NCBI RefSeq assembly: GCF_014207905.1
Contig: NZ_JACHLB010000003.1
Coordinates: forward strand, 1 to 64,000
Origin: Flavobacterium notoginsengisoli
GTDB lineage: Bacteria; Bacteroidota; Bacteroidia; Flavobacteriales; Flavobacteriaceae
Direction: 5' to 3'
Length of the DNA: 64,000 nt
Made by a program: the position numbers and the translations under genes. Shown here piece after piece: positions 1-8,385 of this stretch. The notes below the pieces were generated by a model, which was not told where the DNA came from, did not search any database, and saw only the letters and a list, made by a program, of their open reading frames with translations. How positions within the stretch are numbered: position 1 is the first letter of the stretch; each line of letters begins with the position of its first letter.

Positions 1-95
<95 letters not shown>

Positions 96-156
96 TAGCA
101 GTCTATCAATTTAAATAAATAATCAATTTTACTATCACCAATCAAAACCATAATTA

Positions 157-186
157 GAAAAGAAAGAAAGAAAGAAAGAAAGAAAG
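157..186. repeat. (GAAA)n short tandem array
   Basis: About six to seven GAAA units lie 65 bp after the TAAC array in gene-free DNA. No reading frame or promoter is attached. The region 1-477 otherwise holds only tRNA-like scraps, a hairpin and the arsR operator. Confidence 0.9.
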
Positions 187-223
187 ACTATACAGCAGCA
201 TTTTAAGATCATCAGTAAATATC

Positions 224-250
224 ACTGGTTCGAGTCCTGTTCCCGCTCCA
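224..250 (+). other. tRNA 3'-end-like fragment (T-arm to CCA)
   Basis: GGTTCGAGTCC followed by TGTTCCCGCTCCA resembles the T-arm, acceptor 3' strand and CCA of a tRNA. No D-arm or anticodon arm precedes it, so this is not a tRNA gene. The T stem has a mismatch and the acceptor spacing looks one base short, so it is degenerate. Partial tRNA 3' ends are typical scars of integration by tyrosine recombinases that use tRNA genes. That interpretation is inference. Confidence 0.5.
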
Positions 251-262
251 GAAATAATGTAA

Positions 263-295
263 AGCCTGAGAAGTATATATTTCTCGGGCTTTTTT
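263..295 (+). terminator. Rho-independent terminator
   Basis: A 10-bp stem (263-272 with 281-290, one G-T wobble) and an 8-nt loop are followed by a run of T. It lies directly after the tRNA-like fragment, where the terminator of an intact tRNA gene would sit. Confidence 0.75.
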
Positions 296-360
296 GTGGT
301 TCGATAAAGACATTATACTTTCTTACATATAGAAAAAATCCAGCATTTACAGGCAATATC

Positions 361-379
361 GGTTCGAGTCCCGTTCTGG
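361..379 (+). other. Second tRNA T-arm-like fragment
   Basis: GGTTCGAGTCCCGTTCTGG repeats the first 11 bases of the fragment at 227 and then diverges. No cloverleaf can be drawn around it. It may be a second tRNA-end scar or a diverged duplicate. Confidence 0.35.
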
Positions 380-445
380 TAAATTATAGCATTCCATAAT
401 AAGAACCGAAATATTTCTTCAAATATTTTTTTCAACAAACTATTA

Positions 446-465
446 ATCGTAATATTGCAATATAA
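446..465 (+). promoter_or_regulatory. Candidate ArsR operator upstream of arsR
   Basis: ATCGTAATATTGCAATATAA contains the perfect 12-bp palindrome ATATTGCAATAT (452-463). It lies 13 bp upstream of the arsR start. An 18/20 identical copy lies at 823-842 before the next gene. Placement and symmetry fit an ArsR-family autoregulatory site; binding is inferred. Confidence 0.55.
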
Positions 466-477
466 AAATCCAATAAG

Positions 478-804
478 ATGGGAGCAACAAAAACAGATCA
501 CTTTACAGACCAGCAAAACAAGATTGCTATAATTGCAAAAGCATTGGGACATCCTGCAAGAATTGCTATAATAGAATATCTGCTAAAGGTCAATGCCTGT
601 ATCTGCAGTGACATTGTAGATGAACTCCCATTAGCCCAGCCTACCATTTCCCAACATTTGAAAGAGCTGAAAAACGCAGGGCTGATCAAGGGCAGTATTG
701 AAGGAACTTCGATATGCTACTGCATTAATGAAGAAACTTTCAGCCTACTGAAAGAATATTTTGCAAATATAATTTCGACAGTGGCAAATCAAAAATGCTG
801 CTAA
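478..804 (+). CDS. arsR: ArsR/SmtB-family transcriptional repressor
   Basis: The 108-aa protein is a typical short ArsR winged-helix repressor. A helical segment (residues 15-40, ALGHPARIAIIEYL) is followed by a recognition-helix region (AQPTISQHLKELKNAGLIKG, about 50-70) and the wing. Cysteines lie at CICSDIV, in the helix before the recognition helix, and at the terminal KCC, either of which could bind arsenite. It heads an operon with DUF6428, an N-acetyltransferase and an arsenate-reductase-like phosphatase, so arsenic control is likely. A palindromic site directly upstream fits autoregulation. Metal specificity cannot be read from sequence alone. Confidence 0.9.
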   Translation: MGATKTDHFTDQQNKIAIIAKALGHPARIAIIEYLLKVNACICSDIVDELPLAQPTISQHLKELKNAGLIKGSIEGTSICYCINEETFSLLKEYFANIISTVANQKCC

Positions 805-822
805 AAAAATTTGCTATCAAAT

Positions 823-842
823 ATCGTAATATTACTATATAA
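823..842 (+). promoter_or_regulatory. Second copy of the candidate ArsR operator
   Basis: ATCGTAATATTACTATATAA matches the site at 446-465 in 18 of 20 positions. It sits in the 54-bp gap between arsR and the DUF6428 gene, about 17 bp before that start. This suggests an internal, ArsR-controlled promoter. Confidence 0.5.
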
Positions 843-858
843 CAATAATAAAAAAACT

Positions 859-1323
859 ATGAAACTATCAAAAATTAAAGAGCTGCTTCCAACATTGCAG
901 AATGTGGAATTTCAATTGGAAAACGGAGCATTTGTGCCTGAATATTTTCATGTTACGGAGATAGGCATTGTAACCAAACACTTCATTGACTGCGGGGGAA
1001 CAATCAGAAATGAAAAAGCGGTTAACTTCCAGTTATGGAATGCTGATGACTTTGAGCACCGGCTAAAACCAGCAAAACTGCTTCATATAATCAACCTTTC
1101 CGAAGAAAAACTGGGGATTGAAGACTCAGAAATTGAAGTGGAATACCAGAATGACACCATCGGCAAATATGATCTGGACTTTAATGGAGAAGTTTTTATC
1201 CTGAAAAATAAGAAAACCGCGTGTCTGGCTAATGAGGCCTGCGGCATACCCAAGGAAAAATTTAAAACCTTACCTACTGAATCCAACAACTCGTGCTGCA
1301 CTACTGAATCAGGATGCTGTTAA
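859..1323 (+). CDS. DUF6428 family protein of the ars operon
   Basis: A 154-aa protein starting at ATG 859 (MKLSKIKELL). A TTG 48 bp upstream would extend the frame, but only across the operator copy, so the ATG is preferred. The sequence resembles DUF6428 proteins that follow arsR in Bacteroidota ars operons. The C-terminal tail is cysteine-rich (SCCTTESGCC), with further cysteines in TACLANEACG, which could bind thiophilic metalloids. The biochemical role of the family is not established. Co-transcription with the downstream genes is likely (12-bp gap). Confidence 0.75.
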   Translation: MKLSKIKELLPTLQNVEFQLENGAFVPEYFHVTEIGIVTKHFIDCGGTIRNEKAVNFQLWNADDFEHRLKPAKLLHIINLSEEKLGIEDSEIEVEYQNDTIGKYDLDFNGEVFILKNKKTACLANEACGIPKEKFKTLPTESNNSCCTTESGCC

Positions 1324-1335
1324 ACTTTTGCTGTC

Positions 1336-1825
1336 ATGGAATTCAATACTATTACCGATAAAAATTTTTCTCAGGCGAAGGAAATCTACAGCCAAGGTCT
1401 GGCAACAAATTCAGCAACTTTTCAGAACGACTCACCGCAGTGGGAAGAGTGGGACAGCTCCCACCTGCCCTTCTGCAGAATAAGCATCTTCCAAGATGGG
1501 ATTATGAAAGGATGGACGGCATTGACCCCAGTATCTGGCAGGTGTGCCTATGCAGGTGTGGCAGAAGTAAGCATTTATATTGCAGAGGATCAGAGAGGCA
1601 AAGGCATTGGAAGCATCCTGCTGAAAGAACTTATCAGCCAGAGCGAAAAACATGGAATCTGGACTTTACAGTCCAGCATATTTTCTGAGAATCTAGGAAG
1701 CATTAAACTGCATGAAATGCGGATTCAGGCTTGTGGGATTTCGTGAGAAAATAGGAAAGAAAAATGGCGTGTGGAAAGACAACGTCATAATGGAGCGACG
1801 CAGCAGCATTATAGGAATAGATTAA
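1336..1825 (+). pseudogene. Frameshifted GNAT N-acetyltransferase (ArsN1/phosphinothricin acetyltransferase-like)
   Basis: The first 125 codons read as a GNAT acetyltransferase, with the acetyl-CoA motif QRGKGIGS near residue 90 and the SENLGSIKLHE segment typical of phosphinothricin/arsinothricin acetyltransferases. The frame then runs into a TGA at 1744. From about 1718 a different frame continues the family sequence (CGFRLVGFREK to a stop at 1823-1825). Joining the frames gives about 163 aa, the usual family length. The cause looks like loss of two A residues at 1715-1717 (CATGAAATGC where CATGAAAAATGC is expected). It may be a true mutation or a sequencing error in a short A-run. The ars context suggests an arsinothricin N-acetyltransferase ancestor. 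Confidence 0.75.
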
Positions 1826-1841
1826 TCTTAACCCAAAAAAC

Positions 1842-2462
1842 ATGCATTTAAAATTAATAAAAACGATTGAACATCTAAACTTTAATGGCATAAGCGAAGA
1901 AAGAAAATCGATTTTAAGTCCTCTGATCGAATATATAAAGGAAAAGGTTAAAAGCGGAAATAAGGCGAATATCAACTTCATCTGCACACATAATTCCAGA
2001 AGAAGCCATTTGTCTCAGATCTGGGCTCAGACTGCTGCTTCACATTTCAGAATACCAGCTGTATACTGCTATTCAGGGGGCACGGAAGAAACTGCGCTTT
2101 TCCCAAAAGTGGCAGAGACTTTAGCTGGACAGGGGTTTGAAATTTTAAAAATCAATGAAGGCAGCAATTCCATGTATGCAGTAAAATACAGCCCCAATGC
2201 ATTACCAATAATTGGGTTTTCTAAAAAATATGACAGCCCTTTCAATCCTGCATCCGATTTTGCTGCCGTGATGACCTGCTCGCAGGCAGATGGCGGATGC
2301 CCCTTTATTGCAGGAGCAGAAAAAAGGATTCCAATTACTTACGAAGATCCTAAACTATCGGATTCAACTCCTCTTCAGACAAAGATCTATGCAGAAAGAA
2401 GTCTTGAAATCGCAGCTGAAATGTTCTATGTCTTTTCACAAATCAACAGCTGCAACCAATGA
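1842..2462 (+). CDS. Low-molecular-weight phosphatase family, arsenate-reductase-like protein
   Basis: The 206-aa protein carries the LMW-phosphatase/ArsC P-loop CTHNSRRS (C-X5-R, about residues 48-55) after a short N-terminal extension. Cysteines at MTCSQADGGC could act as the shuttle thiols seen in thioredoxin-coupled arsenate reductases, and a DP motif follows in TYEDPKLS. Homologues in Bacteroidota ars operons are annotated as protein-tyrosine phosphatase/arsenate reductase. The stop codon overlaps an ATG (ATGA) that begins what looks like the next operon gene, which is broken. Assignment to arsenate reduction rests on context and motif. Confidence 0.8.
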   Translation: MHLKLIKTIEHLNFNGISEERKSILSPLIEYIKEKVKSGNKANINFICTHNSRRSHLSQIWAQTAASHFRIPAVYCYSGGTEETALFPKVAETLAGQGFEILKINEGSNSMYAVKYSPNALPIIGFSKKYDSPFNPASDFAAVMTCSQADGGCPFIAGAEKRIPITYEDPKLSDSTPLQTKIYAERSLEIAAEMFYVFSQINSCNQ

Positions 2463-2491
2463 AGCCAAAATTGCAGAAACCGACACGGTAA
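2459..2491 (+). pseudogene. Start of a truncated arsenite permease (ACR3-type) gene
   Basis: An ATG overlaps the phosphatase stop codon and reads MKPKLQKPTR before a TAA. The opening MKPKL resembles the start of Bacteroidota ACR3 permeases, which usually follow this phosphatase gene. The sequence then diverges and no permease is present in the window. The stub is short, so the call rests mainly on operon position and the ATGA overlap. Confidence 0.4.
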
Positions 2492-2537
2492 TCGCCGATT
2501 CCATATAAAAAAACTGCCAATAAAAGTCCTTTTTGAC

Positions 2538-2558
2538 AAAAAAGCTCTAAGCTTTTTT
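2538..2558. terminator. Bidirectional terminator between ars operon and ietS
   Basis: AAAAAAGCT and AGCTTTTTT pair perfectly around a CTA loop. The A/T flanks give a U-tract in both directions, serving the truncated ars operon on the plus strand and ietS on the minus strand. Confidence 0.65.
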
Positions 2559-2567
2559 TAAGCAGTT

Positions 2568-5084
2568 CTAAGCAAAAATTTCAATCATTACCGGTGTATA
2601 CAAGTCTACATCTTCAGATTCAGTTTCAATGCTCACAATTAAACTGTATCGCACCTGCTGATCAAATTTATTCTGTCTTTTAAGGTTTTTATACCATCCA
2701 TTTTTTGGAAAGACTGCAATAATGTTGCGTTCAGCCATTTCCCGTCCGGTAAGCTGCAGCATATCCTTCCGTATAGATCCTTTTATGCTCGGTCGCCCAA
2801 GCATCCAGGACTCGCCTTTCCGGTTTACGCCGCTTTCGCCATCCTCCTCATCCGGTTTTGATATGCGGGCTTTAAATTCCTCAACACTCTCCAGCCTTTT
2901 AATGATTTCAAAATCAAGCTGATGCGAAGCATATTGATAATGTGAAGCGAATTTTCGGCTTCCCGGATTTGGCTCTATGTAATATGAGAGTGTGACCTTC
3001 AAGGCAACCGATGTCTGCTCCAATGACTCAAGGGCTTCCTTGGGCCATGGCAGTGTAAACAAATGATAATCATTATACTTCCCTGTCGAATCCTCTTTCT
3101 TGTAAGGCTGTATTTCTCTTTCCGCAACAAGGGTCAGGTTATTCTCAGCACTGTAGAGCGCCCTGTCCAGATTAGGCACACCGTAACCGACGCTGCGCAG
3201 CAGATTGATTTTATCTCTTTCTCTTAAATCACTAAGCGCTCGGTTAGACAGCATGGCTGGTGTCCAGTCGGCAGAATGAACCATTAAAGCCCTCACAGTC
3301 TCTGGCCAGTACTTCGGGTAAGCAGTTCTAATTTCAGCGGCCATTTTAGCCGCTAATGCCGCTGCTCCGCTAGTATCTCCAAAAGGTATAAAAATATCGG
3401 TGTCATAGTCCGAATCCAGAGAAAGCAATTTTAGTTCTGCATGATCAGAAATAAAGGTGCCGTCTGTAGAGGAGTTCCCGCCTTCAAAAACAACTTCAGG
3501 TTTATTGGGGCAATTTTTATCAAATAATATGGATGTGGAATTACTGGGAGCCATTGCACCATTAGGCGCCAGGGCTGTATGTCCGGTATTGGCGGCTATT
3601 TTATCCTTTCTTGTGTATGTCCCTACTGTTATGGCATTGTGCGCCTGCGCGGGATCATGGATGCATTCAAGATGGTTCAAGTCCGGATAATGTTCATGTT
3701 TTGTTCCATAGACATTTCCAGCGCTGATTATAAAAAGCTGCGGCTCTTCATTTCCACCAAATGCAATCTGATCTATGGCGGATGACCAGGCCGAAGGCCT
3801 TCCTTTAAAGCGCAAATTACTGTCGGTGACAGTCATGCAGTAAACTCTGGGATTTCCTGCCCGGTCAATAACTGGCGATGATACCGCAGTCTGGGTAATC
3901 GCTCCGTACAGCCCCGGATCGTTTGCGGTGCGGTGATGGTATATCTTAAAAGATTCCAGACCGTGGAATATTGTGATGCGCCCCGCATCAGCCAAAGCAT
4001 CGGTTAAATCTCCATACAGGGCCAGACCGGCAACACCCGTGCCGTGGCCTCCATGAGGCTCGGAATCATCAGTTCCCCACGACTCGTTATACGTGTAGAG
4101 ATGGCTGTCCGGCAAAAACCGCTCTAAGAGCGGATGTCTGTTATTAACTCCACTGTCAAGAAGACAGATCAGAACACTTTCGGGTGAATATTCAGAGTCA
4201 ACCCGAGAATTTAAATCATCTAAATATTGGCGCTTGGTTTCGTCTGATATATCCTTGTGGGTAATAAAATCCGACAGCTGCTGGGGGTTTCTCAATTCCG
4301 CCAGATTATCCAGAACCAGCAGGGCACGCGATAATTGGGCGGCGGTTCCTTTAACAAGTTTTACAATGTGCTCGGTTAATTCGAGGGTTTCGAGTCCAAT
4401 CTGACAGCCATGCAGCGTCAGATTATAGATCGCACTATCCAAGGTGTCTGCATGTGTTCTTGTTCTTCTAAACCATACTTCCCACCACATATCCTGGTTT
4501 TCATCAGGAAATGGAATTTCGGGCTCATCTACCCAGAAAGACCTGAGAGTTGCAATCCTGATTATTTCTATATTGTTTAAAAGGTCCGAATTCGACGGAA
4601 CGTCTGTAACCTCACGCTCGCCGGTCTCCTTATTTATTCGGGTTGTATTTTTTGTAAGGAAAAGCTCGATTTTATTTATAAATTCCGAAACACCCAATCT
4701 ATTTATAACAACCAGCACATGGTATCGAAATCTTTTCTCTCCATTAAAGTCCGCTTCTTCACACTGAATATTTAAAAGCTGGAATATTTTTTTATTGGCT
4801 TTAAAGCCGTTCTTATCAAATTTATCAAAATCCAGAACATATCCCCAATCCGAGCTGAAATTAACATATACGACATCATCTCTGACAAGGGTGGTGTTAA
4901 TTGAGGTTTCATCGCTCAGATCAAAATGTTCCCTGACGGCATTTATCTGGTCAAGGAGCATTCTGCCGTGATAATTCCTGTCTCGAACCTGCTTTTCTCT
5001 GCTGTTGGGAAAATTTGTTCCCGCATACCTGAAAGTATTGCTCTCAGTATAACTTTCTAACTTTATATGCGGCTTATCAGACAT
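2568..5084 (-). CDS. ietS: Subtilisin-like serine protease (S8), IetS-like defence effector
   Basis: The 838-aa protein has an S8 domain in its middle. The triad is visible as Asp310 in CLLDSG, His347 in GGHGTGVAG and Ser572 in GDTSGAAALAAK, with the oxyanion Asn457 in SAGN. About 300 residues precede the protease domain and a beta-rich region of about 200 residues follows; neither looks like a signal peptide, so it should act in the cytoplasm. Its start overlaps the stop of the AAA+ gene by 8 bp. A subtilase next to a small AAA+ ATPase is the IetAS arrangement, first described as a toxin/antitoxin-like plasmid system and later found as an antiphage system. The family match is by architecture. 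Confidence 0.8.
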   Translation of the reverse strand: MSDKPHIKLESYTESNTFRYAGTNFPNSREKQVRDRNYHGRMLLDQINAVREHFDLSDETSINTTLVRDDVVYVNFSSDWGYVLDFDKFDKNGFKANKKIFQLLNIQCEEADFNGEKRFRYHVLVVINRLGVSEFINKIELFLTKNTTRINKETGEREVTDVPSNSDLLNNIEIIRIATLRSFWVDEPEIPFPDENQDMWWEVWFRRTRTHADTLDSAIYNLTLHGCQIGLETLELTEHIVKLVKGTAAQLSRALLVLDNLAELRNPQQLSDFITHKDISDETKRQYLDDLNSRVDSEYSPESVLICLLDSGVNNRHPLLERFLPDSHLYTYNESWGTDDSEPHGGHGTGVAGLALYGDLTDALADAGRITIFHGLESFKIYHHRTANDPGLYGAITQTAVSSPVIDRAGNPRVYCMTVTDSNLRFKGRPSAWSSAIDQIAFGGNEEPQLFIISAGNVYGTKHEHYPDLNHLECIHDPAQAHNAITVGTYTRKDKIAANTGHTALAPNGAMAPSNSTSILFDKNCPNKPEVVFEGGNSSTDGTFISDHAELKLLSLDSDYDTDIFIPFGDTSGAAALAAKMAAEIRTAYPKYWPETVRALMVHSADWTPAMLSNRALSDLRERDKINLLRSVGYGVPNLDRALYSAENNLTLVAEREIQPYKKEDSTGKYNDYHLFTLPWPKEALESLEQTSVALKVTLSYYIEPNPGSRKFASHYQYASHQLDFEIIKRLESVEEFKARISKPDEEDGESGVNRKGESWMLGRPSIKGSIRKDMLQLTGREMAERNIIAVFPKNGWYKNLKRQNKFDQQVRYSLIVSIETESEDVDLYTPVMIEIFA

Positions 5085-6060
5085 TTACTTTTTGTCTTTT
5101 CATCAGATTATCTTTAAGGATTTCAAGCTGTAAATTTTCGGAGCCTGATAAAATCATATCTTTTATCGTTTCCTGGCACGCCTTTACAATTTCAGAGTAA
5201 TTAAGTCCGATAGATTTTTTCGAAAGCTCTTTATAATTTATTTTTCCATCAAACTTAAAGCTGCTTAATGTTTTTTTGATAATCGATGCAATGTGAGCTT
5301 CATCTGGAAGAGGATACTGGATTATGTCGTCAAATCTTCTAAAAAGAGCCGAGTCAAGTGACTCTGGCAAATTGGTCGCGGCAACAATAATACTGTTGCT
5401 GCTGTCCTTCTCGATGTTGATCAGAAAGGAATTTAATACTCTTTTAATTTCTCCGACATCCTGCTGTAAATTTCTGTGCGATCCTATTGAATCGAATTCA
5501 TCAAAAAGATATACTGCGCGATGATCACTCATCGCATCAAATATTAATCGAAGTTTAGCTATGGACTCGCCCAGATATTTTGATATAAGGCCGTCCAGTC
5601 TTATTATATACACGGATAAGCCCAGCTCACCTGCAATTGCCTGCGCTGTCATCGTTTTTCCTGTCCCGGGAGCACCGGTGAGGAGCAGTTTTCTTTTGGG
5701 CTCTAAATTATGATGTTTCAGAACCTGCCATTGCTCCTGCTCTTTTATGACCTTATTGAGACAAATCAATGTCTGGTCATCCAGAACCATATTGTTAAGC
5801 TTAATTTTGGGGTGAAAGACCTCTATTAGTTCCTGGAGATCTCTTTTATGAACATTTAGAGGGATCGCTTTCTGTTCAATAACATCAAGAGAACGCTCCT
5901 TTCTTGCTTTTTCAATGACGCTTTTGAGTTCCTGTGCAAAAATGGAATGCCCTTTTCTAGCCTCTGTGGCCGCAATCTGCAATGCAGTTGCAAAGAAGCG
6001 ACTTTCATCCCCGTCACCGAAAGATTTTATTAGTGATTTTATTTGATCCGCAGCTGCCAT
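5077..6060 (-). CDS. ietA: AAA+ ATPase, IetA-like partner of the S8 protease
   Basis: The 327-aa protein is a classical AAA+ ATPase. Walker A GAPGTGKT lies near residue 130, Walker B YLFDEFDS near 185, sensor 1 IVAATNLPES near 225 and an arginine-finger pair in ALFRRFDD near 240. The N-terminal 110 residues are helical and probably bind a partner or substrate. It is the first gene of the two-gene operon. A near-consensus -7 element (TACCTTCG at 6085-6078) lies about 18 bp upstream. In IetAS pairs the ATPase is thought to restrain or trigger the protease; that role is inferred here. Confidence 0.82.
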   Translation of the reverse strand: MAAADQIKSLIKSFGDGDESRFFATALQIAATEARKGHSIFAQELKSVIEKARKERSLDVIEQKAIPLNVHKRDLQELIEVFHPKIKLNNMVLDDQTLICLNKVIKEQEQWQVLKHHNLEPKRKLLLTGAPGTGKTMTAQAIAGELGLSVYIIRLDGLISKYLGESIAKLRLIFDAMSDHRAVYLFDEFDSIGSHRNLQQDVGEIKRVLNSFLINIEKDSSNSIIVAATNLPESLDSALFRRFDDIIQYPLPDEAHIASIIKKTLSSFKFDGKINYKELSKKSIGLNYSEIVKACQETIKDMILSGSENLQLEILKDNLMKRQKVNV

Positions 6061-6377
6061 AATGTTATAAGTTGTTGCGAAGGTACTATTTTTTTACATA
6101 TCGCTTCACAGTAGTTCAAACCTCTGTATAAATTTATAAAAAAAACAGAGATAATTAACATTGCAGTGATAGATAATCCATTTACATAAGTTGTCTGTAT
6201 AAAGATACCTCCTTGATAGAATACAGCACAGCTGGCAAAGATTCATTGCGGATCTTTTATCGCTTTCTTATCTTACTGATTTCAATACCCTATCATTTTT
6301 TTCTCAAAACACTTTTTCAATTTCTCAATGTGAAAATGATTCTATCATGCAGCTTCCAGCAGATCTCCTTTTTAAAC
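6061..6377. other. Gene-free stretch between ietA and mobC
   Basis: An AT-rich 317-bp gap upstream of ietA and downstream of mobC. Besides the weak -7 candidate for ietA at 6078-6085, no conserved structure or credible reading frame was seen. It may be the seam between the defence pair and the mobilisation module. Confidence 0.6.
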
Positions 6378-8354
6378 TCACTTTTTCACCACCAGGTGCT
6401 CCAGTGCGGGATCATTTAAAAGCCTTTCCATCTCGGTGTAGATAATCTCCTGCACATCCCGTTTTATCTGCGTGAAATTCTGCTGGATCATGGCATTGTC
6501 AAGCTTTCTCACGGCCGGTATTTCGGCATAACTTTCCTCTTCCCTGCGCAAAGCCTCATGGTCATTTATAATCTGGGAATGAAAGGTCTTGAGCTCTATC
6601 TTGCTGTCTGGATTATCGGCCACCATTCCCACGAACTCCCCGGAGCTCAGCGATGAGATCTTCGATGCCGGCACTGCGGATTCCAATTGTCTGGAGCGGC
6701 TGATGGAGGTATCGGAGCTGTTGATGGAAATGCTTTCGCGGTCCTGCATGATCTTCCCGAAACGCTCCGAAAGCTGCTTTGCCGTATCCCCCGTCACCTG
6801 TCCTGAGATGATGTTTCCGGTGATGTTCAGGATCACGTCTGCCTGCTCCCGCCCGTAGTCTTTTCTGAGCTGGCTGAAATCCTGAACGCCAAGGCAGGTG
6901 CTCACCTTGTTGCTTCTGGCCGTGGCAATCAGGCTGTCCATATTGTTGAGATAGATGGTCGGGAACTCGTCAAATATAAGGCTCGATTTAAGTTTTCCCT
7001 TTTTGTTGACCAGCTTGATCAGACGGTTTACATAAAGGGACAGAACGGCACCGTAAATCTGAATTTTCTGGGGATTGTTTCCCATGCAGACGATCTTCGG
7101 CTCCTCGGGATTATTGATGTCAAGCGTAAAATCATTTCCAGAAAGCACATAGTAAAGCTGCGGGGAAGACAGCCTTGCCATGGCAATCTTAGCCGAGGCG
7201 ATCTGCCCTTCCAATTGGTCCATCGCGTCATTGAGATAGGCATTGATAAAAGGATTGATGAGCACCTCAATTTCCTTGTCTGTCCGAAGCAGGGTAAAGA
7301 GGCTGTCGTAGTCGATCTGCATGAGCTCGATGACATGCGGCAGGGTGCAGAACTCCCCGTTGTTATAACGCCGCAGATACCAGATCACGGCCGAGAGAAA
7401 ATTGATCGGCGACTCCACAAAAAAGTCCCCCTGGCGCTTGATCCATTCGCGGTTGAGCCCCATCAGAATCGTCCGTGCCGATTCCGATGCATCGGTAATG
7501 TCTTCCATGCTCTGCGGGTCCAATGGGTTGCACCGGTGCATGATATTGTCAAAATTAATGAAGTAGCATTTAGGCACGACCTTATACACATGCTTGTATT
7601 TCTCAAAGGTGTTGTAGACGATTTTCGAGAGGTCATCGTATTTGAAATCATAGACAAACATGCTGAATCCTTTGGCAATGTGCTGGGTGATGACATGGCG
7701 GATGACAAAATAGGATTTCCCTGCTCCGGGAGTCCCTAAAACCATCAGTCCGCGGAACGGATTGATGATATTGATCCAGCTGGAGCGCAGCTTCTTTTTC
7801 AGATAATATTTCGCTGGCAGATTGATCGAATATTCATTTTCCAAAAGCCTTTCCTCCTGCGGGAATGTCTCATTCTCGGTGTTGAAAATATCGGTCTGCG
7901 AAAGCCTGTTTTTAATCAGTCTGGACAGCAGCGTCCCTCCTGAAAGCACCAGCAGAAATCCTATACTTGTAACAGTCATATACAGTGCTGCCGCATGCTC
8001 AAAAGCAGGAATTATCCTTAGAAAAAATCCGCTTATAAAATACAGCAGCAGTCCCGTTCCTAATTTATAAAAGGCCGTTTTTAATGCCAGTTTTTCGTCT
8101 CTCCTTCCCTTTGCACCCAGCAGGGATATAAAGAGAAAACCCAGCGCCAGAAGCTTGGAGATGTAAAAATTCCCAAACACTCCCGTACGATAAACACCCT
8201 CGAGAATCTTATCCCCGAAAAGACCTGTGAGATTCCATATTTTAAAAGCTTCATAACAGTAATAGTAGCAATGACCGAGCAGAAGAGTGATGCCCATCAG
8301 CCTTGTCATGTCCACTATTTTTCTCAGCGCCTGTTCATTTTCTCCCGTCTGCAT
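6378..8354 (-). CDS. mobC: Type IV coupling protein (VirD4/TraG-like), MobC of Bacteroidota elements
   Basis: The 658-aa inner-membrane ATPase links the relaxosome to a type IV secretion channel. Four hydrophobic segments occupy residues 15-145. Walker A GTPGAGKS is at 207-214 and Walker B LIFDEF at 459-464, followed by a TraG-type C-terminal region. Length and layout match the MobC coupling proteins of CTnDOT-like and other Bacteroidota elements. It is the last of three co-directional mob genes, 31 bp after the relaxase. No tra/T4SS genes are present in the window, so transfer would need a helper or genes outside. Confidence 0.9.
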   Translation of the reverse strand: MQTGENEQALRKIVDMTRLMGITLLLGHCYYYCYEAFKIWNLTGLFGDKILEGVYRTGVFGNFYISKLLALGFLFISLLGAKGRRDEKLALKTAFYKLGTGLLLYFISGFFLRIIPAFEHAAALYMTVTSIGFLLVLSGGTLLSRLIKNRLSQTDIFNTENETFPQEERLLENEYSINLPAKYYLKKKLRSSWINIINPFRGLMVLGTPGAGKSYFVIRHVITQHIAKGFSMFVYDFKYDDLSKIVYNTFEKYKHVYKVVPKCYFINFDNIMHRCNPLDPQSMEDITDASESARTILMGLNREWIKRQGDFFVESPINFLSAVIWYLRRYNNGEFCTLPHVIELMQIDYDSLFTLLRTDKEIEVLINPFINAYLNDAMDQLEGQIASAKIAMARLSSPQLYYVLSGNDFTLDINNPEEPKIVCMGNNPQKIQIYGAVLSLYVNRLIKLVNKKGKLKSSLIFDEFPTIYLNNMDSLIATARSNKVSTCLGVQDFSQLRKDYGREQADVILNITGNIISGQVTGDTAKQLSERFGKIMQDRESISINSSDTSISRSRQLESAVPASKISSLSSGEFVGMVADNPDSKIELKTFHSQIINDHEALRREEESYAEIPAVRKLDNAMIQQNFTQIKRDVQEIIYTEMERLLNDPALEHLVVKK

Positions 8355-8385
8355 AACTTCAGCATTTTAGCATTATTTTTATCTT

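Noticed and set aside
200..260. Complete tRNA gene
   Set aside because: Only the T-arm and acceptor 3' end are recognisable; no D-arm or anticodon stem can be folded upstream.
2290..2508. 72-codon frame over the end of the phosphatase gene
   Set aside because: It is out of frame with a well-supported gene and has low-information composition; its tail only reads the junction sequence.
6213..6419. 68-codon plus-strand frame between ietA and mobC
   Set aside because: Phe/Leu-rich AT-driven composition, overlap with the mobC 3' end and no start signals.
7215..7739. 174-codon plus-strand frame inside mobC
   Set aside because: Antisense shadow of the strongly conserved coupling-protein coding sequence.
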